A stretch of 57,873 nt of DNA from Streptomyces sp. CHD11 (GTDB lineage: Bacteria > Actinomycetota > Actinomycetes > Streptomycetales > Streptomycetaceae): the NCBI RefSeq assembly GCF_018638295.1, contig NZ_JABTTS010000035.1, positions 1-57,873 on the forward strand, in the 5' to 3' direction. The notes under the pieces are model-generated. The model searched no databases. It worked only from the letters and a program-made list of their open reading frames with translations, and was not told the origin of the DNA. Positions within the stretch are counted from its first letter, which is position 1. Each line of letters starts with the position of its first letter. Made by a program: the position numbers and the translations under genes. Positions 1 through 7,775 of this stretch are shown in pieces.

Positions 1-244
1 GCTTCCTTTGTACTCACCCTCTCGGGCTTTCCTCCGGGCTTCCCTTCGGTCTTGCGTTTCCGACTCTATCAGATCTTCCCGACCCGATTTCCTCGGTGCT
101 TTCCAGGTTCACGCTTTCGCGCTTTTCCTTTCCGGCGGTTCCGACTTTATCAGAGATTCTGAGCCGGTTTTCCCTGCCCTCCCGGGACTGGTTCCGGCGC
201 ACGAAGCAACCGGGTGCCCGATCGGGGGGAGTTGTAAACGTACT
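1..244 (-). promoter_or_regulatory. rRNA operon promoter/leader region (16S gene off the left edge)
   Basis: Read on the minus strand, this stretch matches my memory of the long untranslated leader in front of Streptomyces 16S rRNA genes. It is purine-rich and holds two copies of the core TGATAAAGTCGG / TGATAGAGTCGG (plus-strand 141-152 and 60-71), followed by GGAAAGCACCGAGGAAAT-type and CCGAGAGGGTGAGTACAAAG-type blocks. The two TAAAGT/TAGAGT hexamers inside the repeats fit Streptomyces -10 boxes. Transcription would leave the window at base 1; the boxA antiterminator and the 16S gene would be just outside. No protein gene is credible here: the short ORFs have no ribosome binding site and no recognisable product. 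Recognition is from memory, without alignment. Confidence 0.72.
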
Positions 245-283
245 GGAGCGGGGCTCCCCGATGCAAATCGAGGCCCCCGCTCC
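245..283 (-). terminator. intrinsic terminator after rnj
   Basis: The arms GGAGCGGGG (plus strand 245-253) and CCCCGCTCC (275-283) pair perfectly. The inner segment CCTCGAT/ATCGGGG extends the stem with one G-U pair. It lies 36 bases past the rnj stop and separates rnj from the rRNA leader on the same strand. Confidence 0.7.
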
Positions 284-318
284 CTGTTCGCGCGTGCGCG
301 GTGAAGCCCGGCGGGCCG

Positions 319-2004
319 TCAGACCTCGACGACCACGGGAAGGATCATCGGCCGGCGCCGGTAGGTGTCGGAGACCCACTTCCCCAGCCTGCGGCGGATG
401 AGCTGCTGCATCTGATGGGGTTCGACGACACCGTCCTGAGCCGAACGCTCCAGCACTTCGGTGATCTTCGGGATCACCTCGCTGAAAGCGGAGTCGTCGA
501 TGCCCGACCCGCGCGCCTGGACATGGGGACCGCCCGTGATCTTGCCGGTCGACGAGTCCATGACGACGAAGACCGAGATGATGCCCTCGTCTCCCAGGAT
601 CTTCCGGTCCTTGAGAGCCGGCTCACCGACGTCACCGACGGAGAGACCGTCGACGTAGACGTATCCGGCCTGGACCTTGCCCGAGATCTTGGCCTTGCCC
701 TCGACAAGATCGACCACCACACCGTCCTCGGCGATGACGATGCGGTCGTGCGGGACGCCGGTCAGGACGCCCAGTTCCGCGTTGGCGCGCAGGTGGCGCC
801 ATTCGCCGTGGACCGGCATCAGGTTCTTCGGGCGGCAGATGTTGTAGAAGTACAGCAGCTCGCCCGCCGAGGCGTGCCCGGAGACATGCACCTTGGCATT
901 GCCCTTGTGGACGACGTCGGCACCCCAGCGGGTCAGGCCGTTGATCACGCGGTAGACCGCGTTCTCGTTGCCGGGGATGAGCGACGAGGCCAGGATCACC
1001 GTGTCGCCCTCGACGATGCGGATCTGGTGGTCCCGGTTCGCCATGCGGGACAGGGCCGCCATCGGTTCGCCCTGGGACCCTGTGCAGACCAGGACGACTT
1101 CGCTGTCGGGCAGGTCGTCCAGGGCCCTGACGTCCACGACCAGACCCGGCGGAACCCTGAGGTAGCCGAGGTCACGGGCGATGCCCATGTTGCGGACCAT
1201 GGACCGGCCGACGAAAGCGACCCGCCGCCCGTACTCGTGCGCCGCGTCCAGGATCTGCTGGATGCGGTGGACGTGGCTGGCGAAACTGGCCACGATGATC
1301 CGCTTGCGGGCTCCCGCGAAGACCTGGCGCAGGACGTTCGAGATGTCGCGCTCGGGCGGGACGAAGCCCGGGACTTCGGCGTTCGTGGAGTCGGACAGCA
1401 GAAGGTCGATGCCTTCCTCGCTGAGCCTGGCGAACGCGTGCAGATCCGTGAGGCGGCTGTCCAGCGGGAGCTGGTCCATCTTGAAGTCGCCGGTGTGGAC
1501 CGCCATGCCGGCGGGGGTGCGGATGGCCACGGCGAGAGCATCGGGAATGGAGTGGTTGACCGCGACGAACTCGCAGTCGAAGGGTCCGATGCGCTCACGC
1601 TGCCCTTCCGTCACCTGGAGGGTGTACGGACGGATGCGGTGCTCCTGGAGCTTCGCCTCGATGAGGGCGAGCGTCAGCTTGGAGCCGATCAGCGGGATGT
1701 CCGGCTTCTCGCGCAGGAGGAAGGGGACGCCTCCGATGTGGTCCTCGTGGCCATGGGTGAGGACGATGCCCTCGATGTCGTCGAGGCGGTCCCGGATCGA
1801 CGAGAAGTCGGGCAGGATCAGGTCGATTCCCGGCTGCTCCTCCTCGGGGAAGAGCACGCCGCAGTCGACGATCAGCAGGCGGCCTCCGTATTCGAAGACC
1901 GTCATGTTGCGGCCGATCTCGCCGAGACCGCCCAGCGGGGTGATGCGCAGGCCGCCCTCGGTGAGGGGCGGCGGCGGGCCGAGTTCAGGGTGCGGATGAC
2001 TCAA
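319..2004 (-). CDS. rnj: Ribonuclease J
   Basis: 561-residue RNase J, a metallo-beta-lactamase/beta-CASP nuclease with 5'-3' exonuclease and endonuclease activity in mRNA turnover and rRNA maturation. The zinc-binding HxHxDH motif is visible as THGHEDHIGG (residues 83-92). The beta-CASP part follows (FASHVHRIQQ, CTGSQGEP, SGHASAGE) and then the C-terminal domain ending in MILPVVVEV. I chose the TTG at 2004-2002. It gives MSHPHPELG..., the N-terminus I remember for Streptomyces RNase J, and it has a GAGGAG Shine-Dalgarno 6 bases upstream. The frame is open further upstream, but that extension has no family resemblance. The gene lies downstream of dapA on the same strand and immediately upstream of an rRNA leader. 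A 10-bp hairpin sits just ahead of its ribosome binding site. Confidence 0.96.
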   Translation of the reverse strand: MSHPHPELGPPPPLTEGGLRITPLGGLGEIGRNMTVFEYGGRLLIVDCGVLFPEEEQPGIDLILPDFSSIRDRLDDIEGIVLTHGHEDHIGGVPFLLREKPDIPLIGSKLTLALIEAKLQEHRIRPYTLQVTEGQRERIGPFDCEFVAVNHSIPDALAVAIRTPAGMAVHTGDFKMDQLPLDSRLTDLHAFARLSEEGIDLLLSDSTNAEVPGFVPPERDISNVLRQVFAGARKRIIVASFASHVHRIQQILDAAHEYGRRVAFVGRSMVRNMGIARDLGYLRVPPGLVVDVRALDDLPDSEVVLVCTGSQGEPMAALSRMANRDHQIRIVEGDTVILASSLIPGNENAVYRVINGLTRWGADVVHKGNAKVHVSGHASAGELLYFYNICRPKNLMPVHGEWRHLRANAELGVLTGVPHDRIVIAEDGVVVDLVEGKAKISGKVQAGYVYVDGLSVGDVGEPALKDRKILGDEGIISVFVVMDSSTGKITGGPHVQARGSGIDDSAFSEVIPKITEVLERSAQDGVVEPHQMQQLIRRRLGKWVSDTYRRRPMILPVVVEV

Positions 2005-2023
2005 AAGACTCTCCTCAAACACC

Positions 2024-2053
2024 CGCGCCACGTACCGGTGGGCACGTGGCGCG
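2024..2053 (-). promoter_or_regulatory. hairpin in the dapA-rnj spacer, just upstream of the rnj ribosome binding site
   Basis: CGCGCCACGT (2024-2033) and ACGTGGCGCG (2044-2053) are perfect inverted arms around a 10-base loop. The structure lies 7 bases from the rnj GAGGAG. It has no U-run on the minus strand, so it may be a 5'-UTR element or RNase site of rnj, or a weak dapA terminator. The rest of the 155-bp spacer (2005-2159) shows nothing else recognisable. Confidence 0.5.
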
Positions 2054-2159
2054 CGTGACGTTCGTGCAGAAGCAGTTGTCGTTATGGGCTGCGGGCACCG
2101 GTGTCCCCGCTTGTTCAGTTGTGAGGTACGTCTGCGCGAGCGGGCGCGCGAAGTCTGGA

Positions 2160-3062
2160 TTACTGGAGGTGTACCCCGCCGGCGGCAAGATCGATCTTGA
2201 GCTGCTCGATCTCCTCCGGGGCGCACTCGGCCATCGGGGCGCGCAGGGGGCCGGCGGGGAGACCCTTCAGCGTGAGCGCCGCCTTGGTGGTCATCACGCC
2301 CTGGGTGCGGAACATGCCCGTGTAGACGGGGAGCAGCTTCTGGTGGATCTCGGTGGCCTTCTGGACGTCTCCCGACGTGTACGCGTCGACCAGGGTGCGC
2401 AGCTCGGGGGTGACGAGGTGGCCCACGACCGAGACGAAGCCGACTGCTCCGATGGAGAGCAGGGGCAGGTTGAGCATGTCGTCACCGGAGTACCAGGCCA
2501 GGCGGGAGCGGGCGATGGCCCAGCCGGCCCGGCCGAGGTCGCCCTTGGCGTCCTTGTTGGCGACGATGCGCGGGTGCTCGGCGAGACGGACGATCGTCTC
2601 CGTGCTGATCGGGACGCCGCTGCGGCCGGGGATGTCGTAGAGCATGACCGGCAGGTCGGCGGCGTCGGCGACGGCCGTGAAGTGCCGGTAGAGGCCCTCC
2701 TGCGGAGGCTTGTTGTAGTACGGGGTCACGACCAGCAGGCCGTGGGCGCCGGCCTGCTCCGCGGCGCGCGCCAGTTCGGTGCTGTGGCGGGTGTCGTTGG
2801 TGCCGACTCCGGCCACCACATGGGCCCGGTCGCCGACGGCCTCCACGACCGCCCGTACGAGATCGGCTTTCTCCGCGTCGCTGGTGGTGGGGGACTCGCC
2901 GGTGGTGCCGTTGACGATCAGGCCGTCGTTGCCTGCGTCCACCAGATGGGTGGCGAGTCGCTGGGCGCCGTCGAGATCGAGTGCGCCGTCCGCCGTGAAA
3001 GGCGTGACCATGGCGGTGAGGACCCGCCCGAAGGGGGTCTGCGGAGTGGAGGTCGGAGCCAT
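2160..3062 (-). CDS. dapA: 4-hydroxy-tetrahydrodipicolinate synthase
   Basis: 300-residue DapA. It condenses pyruvate and aspartate semialdehyde, the first committed step of the diaminopimelate/lysine pathway, in the cytoplasm. Family landmarks are visible: TTGE at residues 53-56, the active-site tyrosine in LYDIPGRSG (Y142), and the Schiff-base lysine in VANKDAKGDL (K170). Length and the single TIM-barrel domain are normal. The partner enzyme dapB is about 2.5 kb away at 5618. The ATG at 3062 has no Shine-Dalgarno, and a TAGCGT hexamer ends 7 bases upstream, so the mRNA may be leaderless. rnj follows on the same strand after 155 bp. Confidence 0.95.
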   Translation of the reverse strand: MAPTSTPQTPFGRVLTAMVTPFTADGALDLDGAQRLATHLVDAGNDGLIVNGTTGESPTTSDAEKADLVRAVVEAVGDRAHVVAGVGTNDTRHSTELARAAEQAGAHGLLVVTPYYNKPPQEGLYRHFTAVADAADLPVMLYDIPGRSGVPISTETIVRLAEHPRIVANKDAKGDLGRAGWAIARSRLAWYSGDDMLNLPLLSIGAVGFVSVVGHLVTPELRTLVDAYTSGDVQKATEIHQKLLPVYTGMFRTQGVMTTKAALTLKGLPAGPLRAPMAECAPEEIEQLKIDLAAGGVHLQ

Positions 3063-3075
3063 GGGTTACACGCTA
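3063..3075 (-). promoter_or_regulatory. candidate -10 of a leaderless dapA promoter
   Basis: On the minus strand TAGCGT (plus 3070-3075) is followed by GTAACCC and then the dapA ATG. That places the expected transcription start at or within a base of the A of ATG. No -35 resembling TTGACN is obvious at 16-19 bases. The call rests on the -10 hexamer, its spacing and the missing ribosome binding site. Confidence 0.4.
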
Positions 3076-3133
3076 CTCGTTGCTCACGGCGGGGTCTTCC
3101 CTCGGGGGATACGACAAAGTGGGCAAAAGGGGA

Positions 3134-3173
3134 GCCCGGCACTGCCTGCTCGGGGGTTCAGGCAGTGCCGGGC
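3134..3173 (-). terminator. intrinsic terminator after thyX
   Basis: A perfect 15-bp stem, GCCCGGCACTGCCTG (3134-3148) with CAGGCAGTGCCGGGC (3159-3173), closes a 10-base loop. On the minus strand it is followed by CCCCTTTTG, a modest U-run. It lies between thyX and dapA. The remaining 98 bp up to the thyX stop hold nothing recognisable. Confidence 0.78.
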
Positions 3174-3271
3174 CCGTTTGATCAGGCTAGATGAACTTCA
3201 TGAAATGCCGCAATACGGACACCTCGTGCGGCTGCTCCGTACATGTGTACTCGCCGACGGGAATCCCGCGG

Positions 3272-4012
3272 TTACGGGGCCACGCGACCGTTGGCGTTGA
3301 ACGCGGCGTACGTGAGCGGCATGAGCCGGGCCCACTCCGCCTCCATCTTCTCGCCGACCATCTCGATCTCCCGCTGCGGGAAGGACGGGACCTTGGCCAG
3401 CTCGTGCTGGGTGCGCAGGCCCAGGAAGTGCATCAGCGAGCGGGCGTTGCAGGTGGCGTACATCGAGGAGAAGAGACCGACCGGGAGGGTGGCACGGGCG
3501 ACCTCTCGGGCGACACCGGCCGCCAGCATCTCCTGGTACGCGGCATAGGACCGCCGGTAGGACTCCGCCATGGTCTCGGTGACGGCCTTGTACTGCTCAG
3601 GGGTGCCGTCGACGAACACGTACTTGCCGGGGCGGCCCTGCTGGACCAGCTTGCGGTCCTCGCCGGGGATGTAGAAGACGGGCTGCAGCTCGCGGTAGCG
3701 CCCCGACTCCTCGTTGTAGGACCAGCCGACCCTGTGGCGCATGAACTCACGGAAGACGAAGATCGGGGCGCTGACGAAGAAGGTCATCGAGTTGTGCTCG
3801 AAGGGGCTGCCGTGCCGGTCCCGCATCAGATAGTTGATCAGGCCCTTGGACCGCTCCGGGTCCTTGTTCAGCTCCTCCAGGGACTGCTCGCCGACGGTCG
3901 AGACGCGGGCGGCGAACAGCACGTCGGCGTCGGACGCCGTGTGCTTGACCAGCTCGACGGTCACATCGCTGCGAAAGCCTGGCTCGAGGTCGTCGGCGGG
4001 GGTGTCGGTCAC
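3272..4012 (-). CDS. thyX: Flavin-dependent thymidylate synthase ThyX
   Basis: 246-residue ThyX, which makes dTMP from dUMP using methylene-tetrahydrofolate, FAD and NADPH. The ThyX signature is seen as RHRVGWSYNEESGRYRE (residues 92-108). Other conserved blocks are VLFAARVST near the N-terminus, HGSPFEHNSMTF, and the C-terminal ARSLMHFLGLR. I chose the GTG at 4012: it gives VTDTPADDLEPGF and has AAGGA about 12 bases upstream, whereas the longer open frame has no family similarity. In this copy eight residues separate RHR from the following serine, against seven in the usual RHRX7S statement of the motif. The gene is followed by a strong terminator, so it is probably monocistronic. Confidence 0.95.
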   Translation of the reverse strand: MTDTPADDLEPGFRSDVTVELVKHTASDADVLFAARVSTVGEQSLEELNKDPERSKGLINYLMRDRHGSPFEHNSMTFFVSAPIFVFREFMRHRVGWSYNEESGRYRELQPVFYIPGEDRKLVQQGRPGKYVFVDGTPEQYKAVTETMAESYRRSYAAYQEMLAAGVAREVARATLPVGLFSSMYATCNARSLMHFLGLRTQHELAKVPSFPQREIEMVGEKMEAEWARLMPLTYAAFNANGRVAP

Positions 4013-4053
4013 GGCGCGGGGAGTCCTTCCATCACGTCTGTCGGGCGGCGCCC

Positions 4054-4059
4054 ACTCTA
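4054..4059 (-). promoter_or_regulatory. candidate -10 box of thyX
   Basis: TAGAGT on the minus strand, about 42 bases before the thyX GTG. This is a good Streptomyces -10 hexamer, but I see no convincing -35 partner. Confidence 0.35.
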
Positions 4060-4223
4060 CGGCGCGGCACCGACAGCCTGGCCTTCTGGCGCCGGGAGGC
4101 GACATACCGCGGTGAACGACGCCGAACTTCTGCGAAATCAGCGAAAGCGGGCACCTTGCGGGGCTGCCGTGCGTCTGTATGAGTGACAGCGATTCGTTCG
4201 ATCCCGGAGGGAGACGCACCACG

Positions 4224-4463
4224 ATGTTCGGTCGGCGCGAACCCGTACCGTTCGCCTTCGTCGCCGAGGCGGACAGGTTCCGCAGCAATGTCGCCCCACC
4301 ACCCCGTGAGCGGGCCTCAGCCGGTCAGCTGGCCGGGCGCTGGCTGCTCGGGCTCACCCTGGTCGCCGGACTGGTGGGTTCCCTGGTCATAGGCACGCCC
4401 GCGCTGTCCACCGGCGACTCCGGCGCGGGCACCCAGCACCAGCAGGCCTCCGACAGGCGCTGA
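4224..4463 (+). CDS. Small single-pass membrane protein
   Basis: 79-residue protein of unknown function: a charged N-terminal segment (MFGRREPVPFAFVAEADRF), one hydrophobic helix (about residues 44-62, LLGLTLVAGLVGSLVIG), then a short polar tail. I chose the ATG at 4224 because GGAGGG lies 12-13 bases upstream; an in-frame ATG at 4179 would add 15 residues but has no Shine-Dalgarno. It is divergent from thyX and lies 109 bp before another membrane protein gene on the same strand. Codon use looks normal for the window. I do not recognise the family. Confidence 0.6.
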   Translation: MFGRREPVPFAFVAEADRFRSNVAPPPRERASAGQLAGRWLLGLTLVAGLVGSLVIGTPALSTGDSGAGTQHQQASDRR

Positions 4464-4572
4464 GCCCGGACCGGCCGTACCGGCGCCATCCGGACCCCGC
4501 TGGTGGTGACAGGGGACACAGATCGGTAGCCTCACCGGGCACACCCACGCATGGATCGAGTGAGGACCAGCC

Positions 4573-5127
4573 GTGCCCCTGCCCTTCCTGACGGCCGACC
4601 GCGCTTTCGACACGGCGGACGATGTCGCCCTGCCGCACGACGACCGGGACCGCTGGCGGCGCCCGTACCGTCCCGGCCCCTGGCGGGTGGGGGCTGCGGC
4701 GCTCCTGCTGCTGCTCGCCTCGTTCGTGCTCTTCGCCGCGGTGATCATCGCGGCGACGGCGACGCCGGCGTCCGCCGGGACGGTCTTCGCCATCGCGCTG
4801 GTCGGTGTGGTCTGCGCGCTGCGGCTGCTGCGCATGGGTGTGTGGGTCAGCGCCCGGGGGCTTCGCCACGTGGGCTTCGTGAGCACCCGGACGACCGCCT
4901 GGGACGAGGTCCTCTCCGTACGCACGGTGCAGCAGCCGGTGCGCTGGCTGGGGCTGCCCCGGACGGTGCAGGGACAGGCGCTGATCCTTGCCCGACGGGC
5001 GCGTTCGGCCGAGTCGCTGGCGTTGCTGACGTCGCACAACGCGGACTTCCTGGGCCGGGACCAGCTGGCCTTCGACCGGGCGGCGGACACCGTGGAGGCC
5101 TGGGCGGCCGAGTACCGGCGCACCTGA
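4573..5127 (+). CDS. PH-domain-like membrane protein
   Basis: 184-residue protein starting at GTG 4573 (MPLPFLTADRAF). It has two hydrophobic helices (about residues 39-60 and 67-85: VGAAALLLLLASFVLFAAVIIA, then GTVFAIALVGVVCALRLL). A soluble C-terminal half follows in which GLRHVGFVSTRTTAWDEVLSVRTV resembles the bacterial PH domain seen in actinobacterial membrane proteins. That fold assignment is an inference from this pattern. The function is unknown, probably at the cytoplasmic face of the membrane. It is convergent with the TPR gene at 5161. Confidence 0.7.
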   Translation: MPLPFLTADRAFDTADDVALPHDDRDRWRRPYRPGPWRVGAAALLLLLASFVLFAAVIIAATATPASAGTVFAIALVGVVCALRLLRMGVWVSARGLRHVGFVSTRTTAWDEVLSVRTVQQPVRWLGLPRTVQGQALILARRARSAESLALLTSHNADFLGRDQLAFDRAADTVEAWAAEYRRT

Positions 5128-5160
5128 CGCCTCGCTCCGCACAGGCTCAGGGCCCGAGGG

Positions 5161-5604
5161 TCAGGGCGAGGTCTTGTGCAGGGTGATCGCCCGCTGCATG
5201 GCCTTGCGGGCGCGTGGGGTGTCGCGGGCGTCGTGGTAGGCGACGGCGAGCCGGAACCAGCTGCGCCAGTCTCCGGGGGCGTCCTCCGTCTCCGCGCGGC
5301 GCCGGGCGAAGACCTCGTCGGCCGAGTCGCGGTCGATCCGTCCGCTGGGCAGGCGCTCGAGCTCGTCGACGGGCAGAGCGCCCTCCGCGTCGAGCAGTGC
5401 GGCGAGCCGGTTCGCGTCGCGGACGAACTCGGTGTTCTTCCACAGGAACCACACGCCGATGACCGGCAGGATCAGCACCGCGACGCCGAAGGTGACGGTG
5501 ATCAGCGTGCCGGCCTGGATGAGCAGCACACCTCGGCTGCCGACCAGGACGAAGTAGACGACCAGGACGGCGGCCGTGATGGCGTAGGAGATCTTGGCGC
5601 GCAT
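5161..5604 (-). CDS. TPR-like membrane protein
   Basis: 147 residues. Two membrane helices occupy about residues 5-27 and 33-54. A cytoplasmic tail follows whose end (DWRSWFRLAVAYHDARDTPRARKAMQRAITL, written here in part) has the spacing of one tetratricopeptide-like helical pair. It starts at ATG 5604, only 13 bases after the dapB stop, so it is probably the last gene of the rpsO-pnp-peptidase-dapB transcription unit. Function unknown; a protein-interaction or membrane-scaffold role would be a guess. Confidence 0.75.
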   Translation of the reverse strand: MRAKISYAITAAVLVVYFVLVGSRGVLLIQAGTLITVTFGVAVLILPVIGVWFLWKNTEFVRDANRLAALLDAEGALPVDELERLPSGRIDRDSADEVFARRRAETEDAPGDWRSWFRLAVAYHDARDTPRARKAMQRAITLHKTSP

Positions 5605-5617
5605 GGGTCCGCAGGGC

Positions 5618-6370
5618 TCAGTTCAGGTCGAGGAAGTGTTCCAGGCCGAAGGTGAGGCCGGGAGTGGTCACCACGCGGCGGGTACCGAGCAGGATGCCCG
5701 GCATGAAGCTGCTGTGGTGCAGGGAGTCGTGCCGCACGGTGAGGGTCTCGCCCTCGCCGCCGAGCAGAACCTCCTGGTGGGCGAGGAGTCCGCGCAGCCG
5801 GACGGCGTGCACCGGGACACCGTCGACGTCGGCGCCCCGGGCGCCGTCGAGGGCGGTGGCCGTGGCGTCCGGCGCGGGCGGGCTGCCGGCCCGGCGGCGG
5901 GCCTCGGCGATGAGCTGGGCGGTGCGGGTGGCGGTGCCCGAAGGAGCGTCGACCTTGTTCGGATGGTGCAGCTCGACGACCTCGACGGACTCGAAGTACG
6001 GGGCGGCGATCTGCGCGAACTTCATGGTCAGCACGGCGCCGATGGAGAAGTTCGGCGCGATGAGCACGCCCGTCTCCGGGGACTGCTCCAGCAGGCCCCT
6101 CAGCTGCGCGAGGCGGTCGTCGGTCCAGCCGGTGGTGCCGACGACGGCGTGGATGCCGTGCCGTACGCAGAAGTCGAGGTTGCCCATGACCGAGGCGGGC
6201 GTGGTCAGCTCCACGGCGACCTGGGCGCCCTGCTCGGCGAGGGACTCCAGCTTGTCACCCCGGCCGAGGGCGGCCACCAGCTCCATGTCGTCGGCGGCCT
6301 CGATGGCCCGTGCCGCCTCGGAACCGATCCGGCCCCTGGCTCCGAGGACCGCCACGCGCAGCTTGCTCAT
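5618..6370 (-). CDS. dapB: 4-hydroxy-tetrahydrodipicolinate reductase
   Basis: 250-residue DapB, the NAD(P)H-dependent reductase after DapA in the diaminopimelate/lysine pathway. The Rossmann nucleotide loop is GARGRIG (residues 10-16). VVGTTGW (77-82) precedes the substrate domain. The catalytic His/Lys region is ELHHPNKVDAPSGTA (133-147, with H135/H136 and K139). Length is normal. It follows the M16 peptidase gene by 25 bp on the same strand and is followed 13 bp later by the TPR membrane protein gene. This peptidase-dapB order is the usual one in Streptomyces as I know it. Confidence 0.96.
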   Translation of the reverse strand: MSKLRVAVLGARGRIGSEAARAIEAADDMELVAALGRGDKLESLAEQGAQVAVELTTPASVMGNLDFCVRHGIHAVVGTTGWTDDRLAQLRGLLEQSPETGVLIAPNFSIGAVLTMKFAQIAAPYFESVEVVELHHPNKVDAPSGTATRTAQLIAEARRRAGSPPAPDATATALDGARGADVDGVPVHAVRLRGLLAHQEVLLGGEGETLTVRHDSLHHSSFMPGILLGTRRVVTTPGLTFGLEHFLDLN

Positions 6371-6395
6371 GTTCGTTGCTTCCTTACGAGAGGGA

Positions 6396-7775
6396 TCAGG
6401 CGACGGCGTCGTGCAGCCGGGACGCCTGCTTGTCCTTGAGCGGGCCGATGACGGAAAGGGAGGGCCGCCGTCCCAGGACGTCGCGGGCGACCGAACGGAC
6501 GTCGTCCGGAGTCACCGAGGCTATCCGGGCCAGCATGTCGTCGACCGACATCTGCTCGCCCCAGCACAGCTCGCTCTTGCCGATACGGTTCATCAGCGCG
6601 CCGGTGTCCTCCAGGCCGAGGACGGTGGAGCCCTTCAGCTGGCCGATGGCGCGTTCGATCTCGTCGTCGGGCAGTCCGTGCTCGGCCACCTGGTCGAGTT
6701 CGTCGCGGCAGATCTTGAGCACGTCGTGCACCTGCGAGGGCCTGCAGCCCGCGTACACGCCGAACAGTCCGCAGTCGGCGAAGCCGGAGGTGTACGAGTA
6801 CACGCTGTAGGCCAGACCGCGCTTCTCGCGGACCTCCTGGAAGAGCCGGGACGACATGCCGCCGCCGAGGGCGGTGTTCAGCACGCCGAGGGCCCAGCGC
6901 CGCTCGTCGGTGCGGGCCAGGCCCGGCATGCCGAGGACGATGTGCGCCTGTTCCGTCTTGCGGCCGATGTGCTCGACCCGGCCGGCGGTGCGCAGGCTGC
7001 GCGATCCTCCTCGGGGGCCGATCGGCTCGGCGGCGGGGTTCTTGAGGGCCCCGGCCTTCTCGAAGGCGGCGCGGACCTGGCGTACCACCTTGTCGTGGTC
7101 GACGTTGCCGGCGCAGGCGACCACCAGGTGGGTCGGGTCGTAGTGCTTCCGGTAGAAGCGGCGGATGCGGTCGGCGGTGAGGGCGTTGACCGTGTCGACC
7201 GTGCCGAGGACCGGGCGGCCGAGCGGGTTGTCACCGAACATGGTGTGCGCGAACAGGTCGTGCACACAGTCGCCCGGGTCGTCCTCGGTCATCGCGATCT
7301 CTTCGAGGATGGCGCCGCGTTCCACGTCGACGTCCTCCTCACGGATCACCGAGCCGGTCAGCATGTCGCACACCACGTCGATGGCGAGCGGCAGGTCGGT
7401 GTCGAGCACGCGTGCGTAGTAGCACGTGTACTCCTTGGCCGTGAACGCGTTCATCTCGCCGCCGACCGCGTCGATGGCGGAGGAGATGTCCAGCGCGGAG
7501 CGGGTGGCCGTGCCCTTGAAGAGCAGGTGCTCCAGGTAGTGGGTGGCGCCGCCCAGTGCCGGGGTCTCGTCACGGGAGCCGACGTGCGCCCAGATGCCGA
7601 AGGTGGCGGAGCGGACCGAGGGCAGCGTCTCGGTGACGACGCGCAGCCCTCCGGGGAGGGTGGTCCTGCGGACCGTTCCGATGCCGTTCTCGCCCTTGAT
7701 CAGGGTTTGGGTACGGGCGACGGCCCGCGCCTCCGAGGAGGTGCGGGCCGTCGTCCTGGAGCCACGGGACGTCAC
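6396..7775 (-). CDS. M16-family zinc peptidase (processing-peptidase-like)
   Basis: 459-residue insulinase/mitochondrial-processing-peptidase-type protein. The inverted zinc motif HxxEH is seen as HYLEHLLFKG (H79, E82, H83). The downstream acidic zinc ligand lies in the ERGAILEEIAM segment. The second domain carries GGGMSSRLFQEVREKRGLAYS, the usual family R/Y block. I chose the GTG at 7775 because its GTGA overlaps the PNPase stop by 4 bases (translational coupling) and it gives the expected length; the frame stays open far upstream across the pnp gene, but that is shadow. Substrate unknown. The gene is part of the rpsO-pnp-peptidase-dapB cluster. Confidence 0.93.
   Translation of the reverse strand: MTSRGSRTTARTSSEARAVARTQTLIKGENGIGTVRRTTLPGGLRVVTETLPSVRSATFGIWAHVGSRDETPALGGATHYLEHLLFKGTATRSALDISSAIDAVGGEMNAFTAKEYTCYYARVLDTDLPLAIDVVCDMLTGSVIREEDVDVERGAILEEIAMTEDDPGDCVHDLFAHTMFGDNPLGRPVLGTVDTVNALTADRIRRFYRKHYDPTHLVVACAGNVDHDKVVRQVRAAFEKAGALKNPAAEPIGPRGGSRSLRTAGRVEHIGRKTEQAHIVLGMPGLARTDERRWALGVLNTALGGGMSSRLFQEVREKRGLAYSVYSYTSGFADCGLFGVYAGCRPSQVHDVLKICRDELDQVAEHGLPDDEIERAIGQLKGSTVLGLEDTGALMNRIGKSELCWGEQMSVDDMLARIASVTPDDVRSVARDVLGRRPSLSVIGPLKDKQASRLHDAVA

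Noticed and set aside
2024..2053. Riboswitch in the dapA-rnj or thyX regions
   Set aside because: Only simple hairpins are seen; no lysine, FMN or other conserved riboswitch core was recognised, including upstream of ribF.
301..2058. 585-residue plus-strand ORF opposite rnj, and similar long antisense frames throughout (for example 8783-10171, 41400-44075, 46291-49365)
   Set aside because: They are high-G+C shadows of well-recognised genes on the other strand, with Asp/Arg/Gly-rich nonsense sequence and no ribosome binding site.
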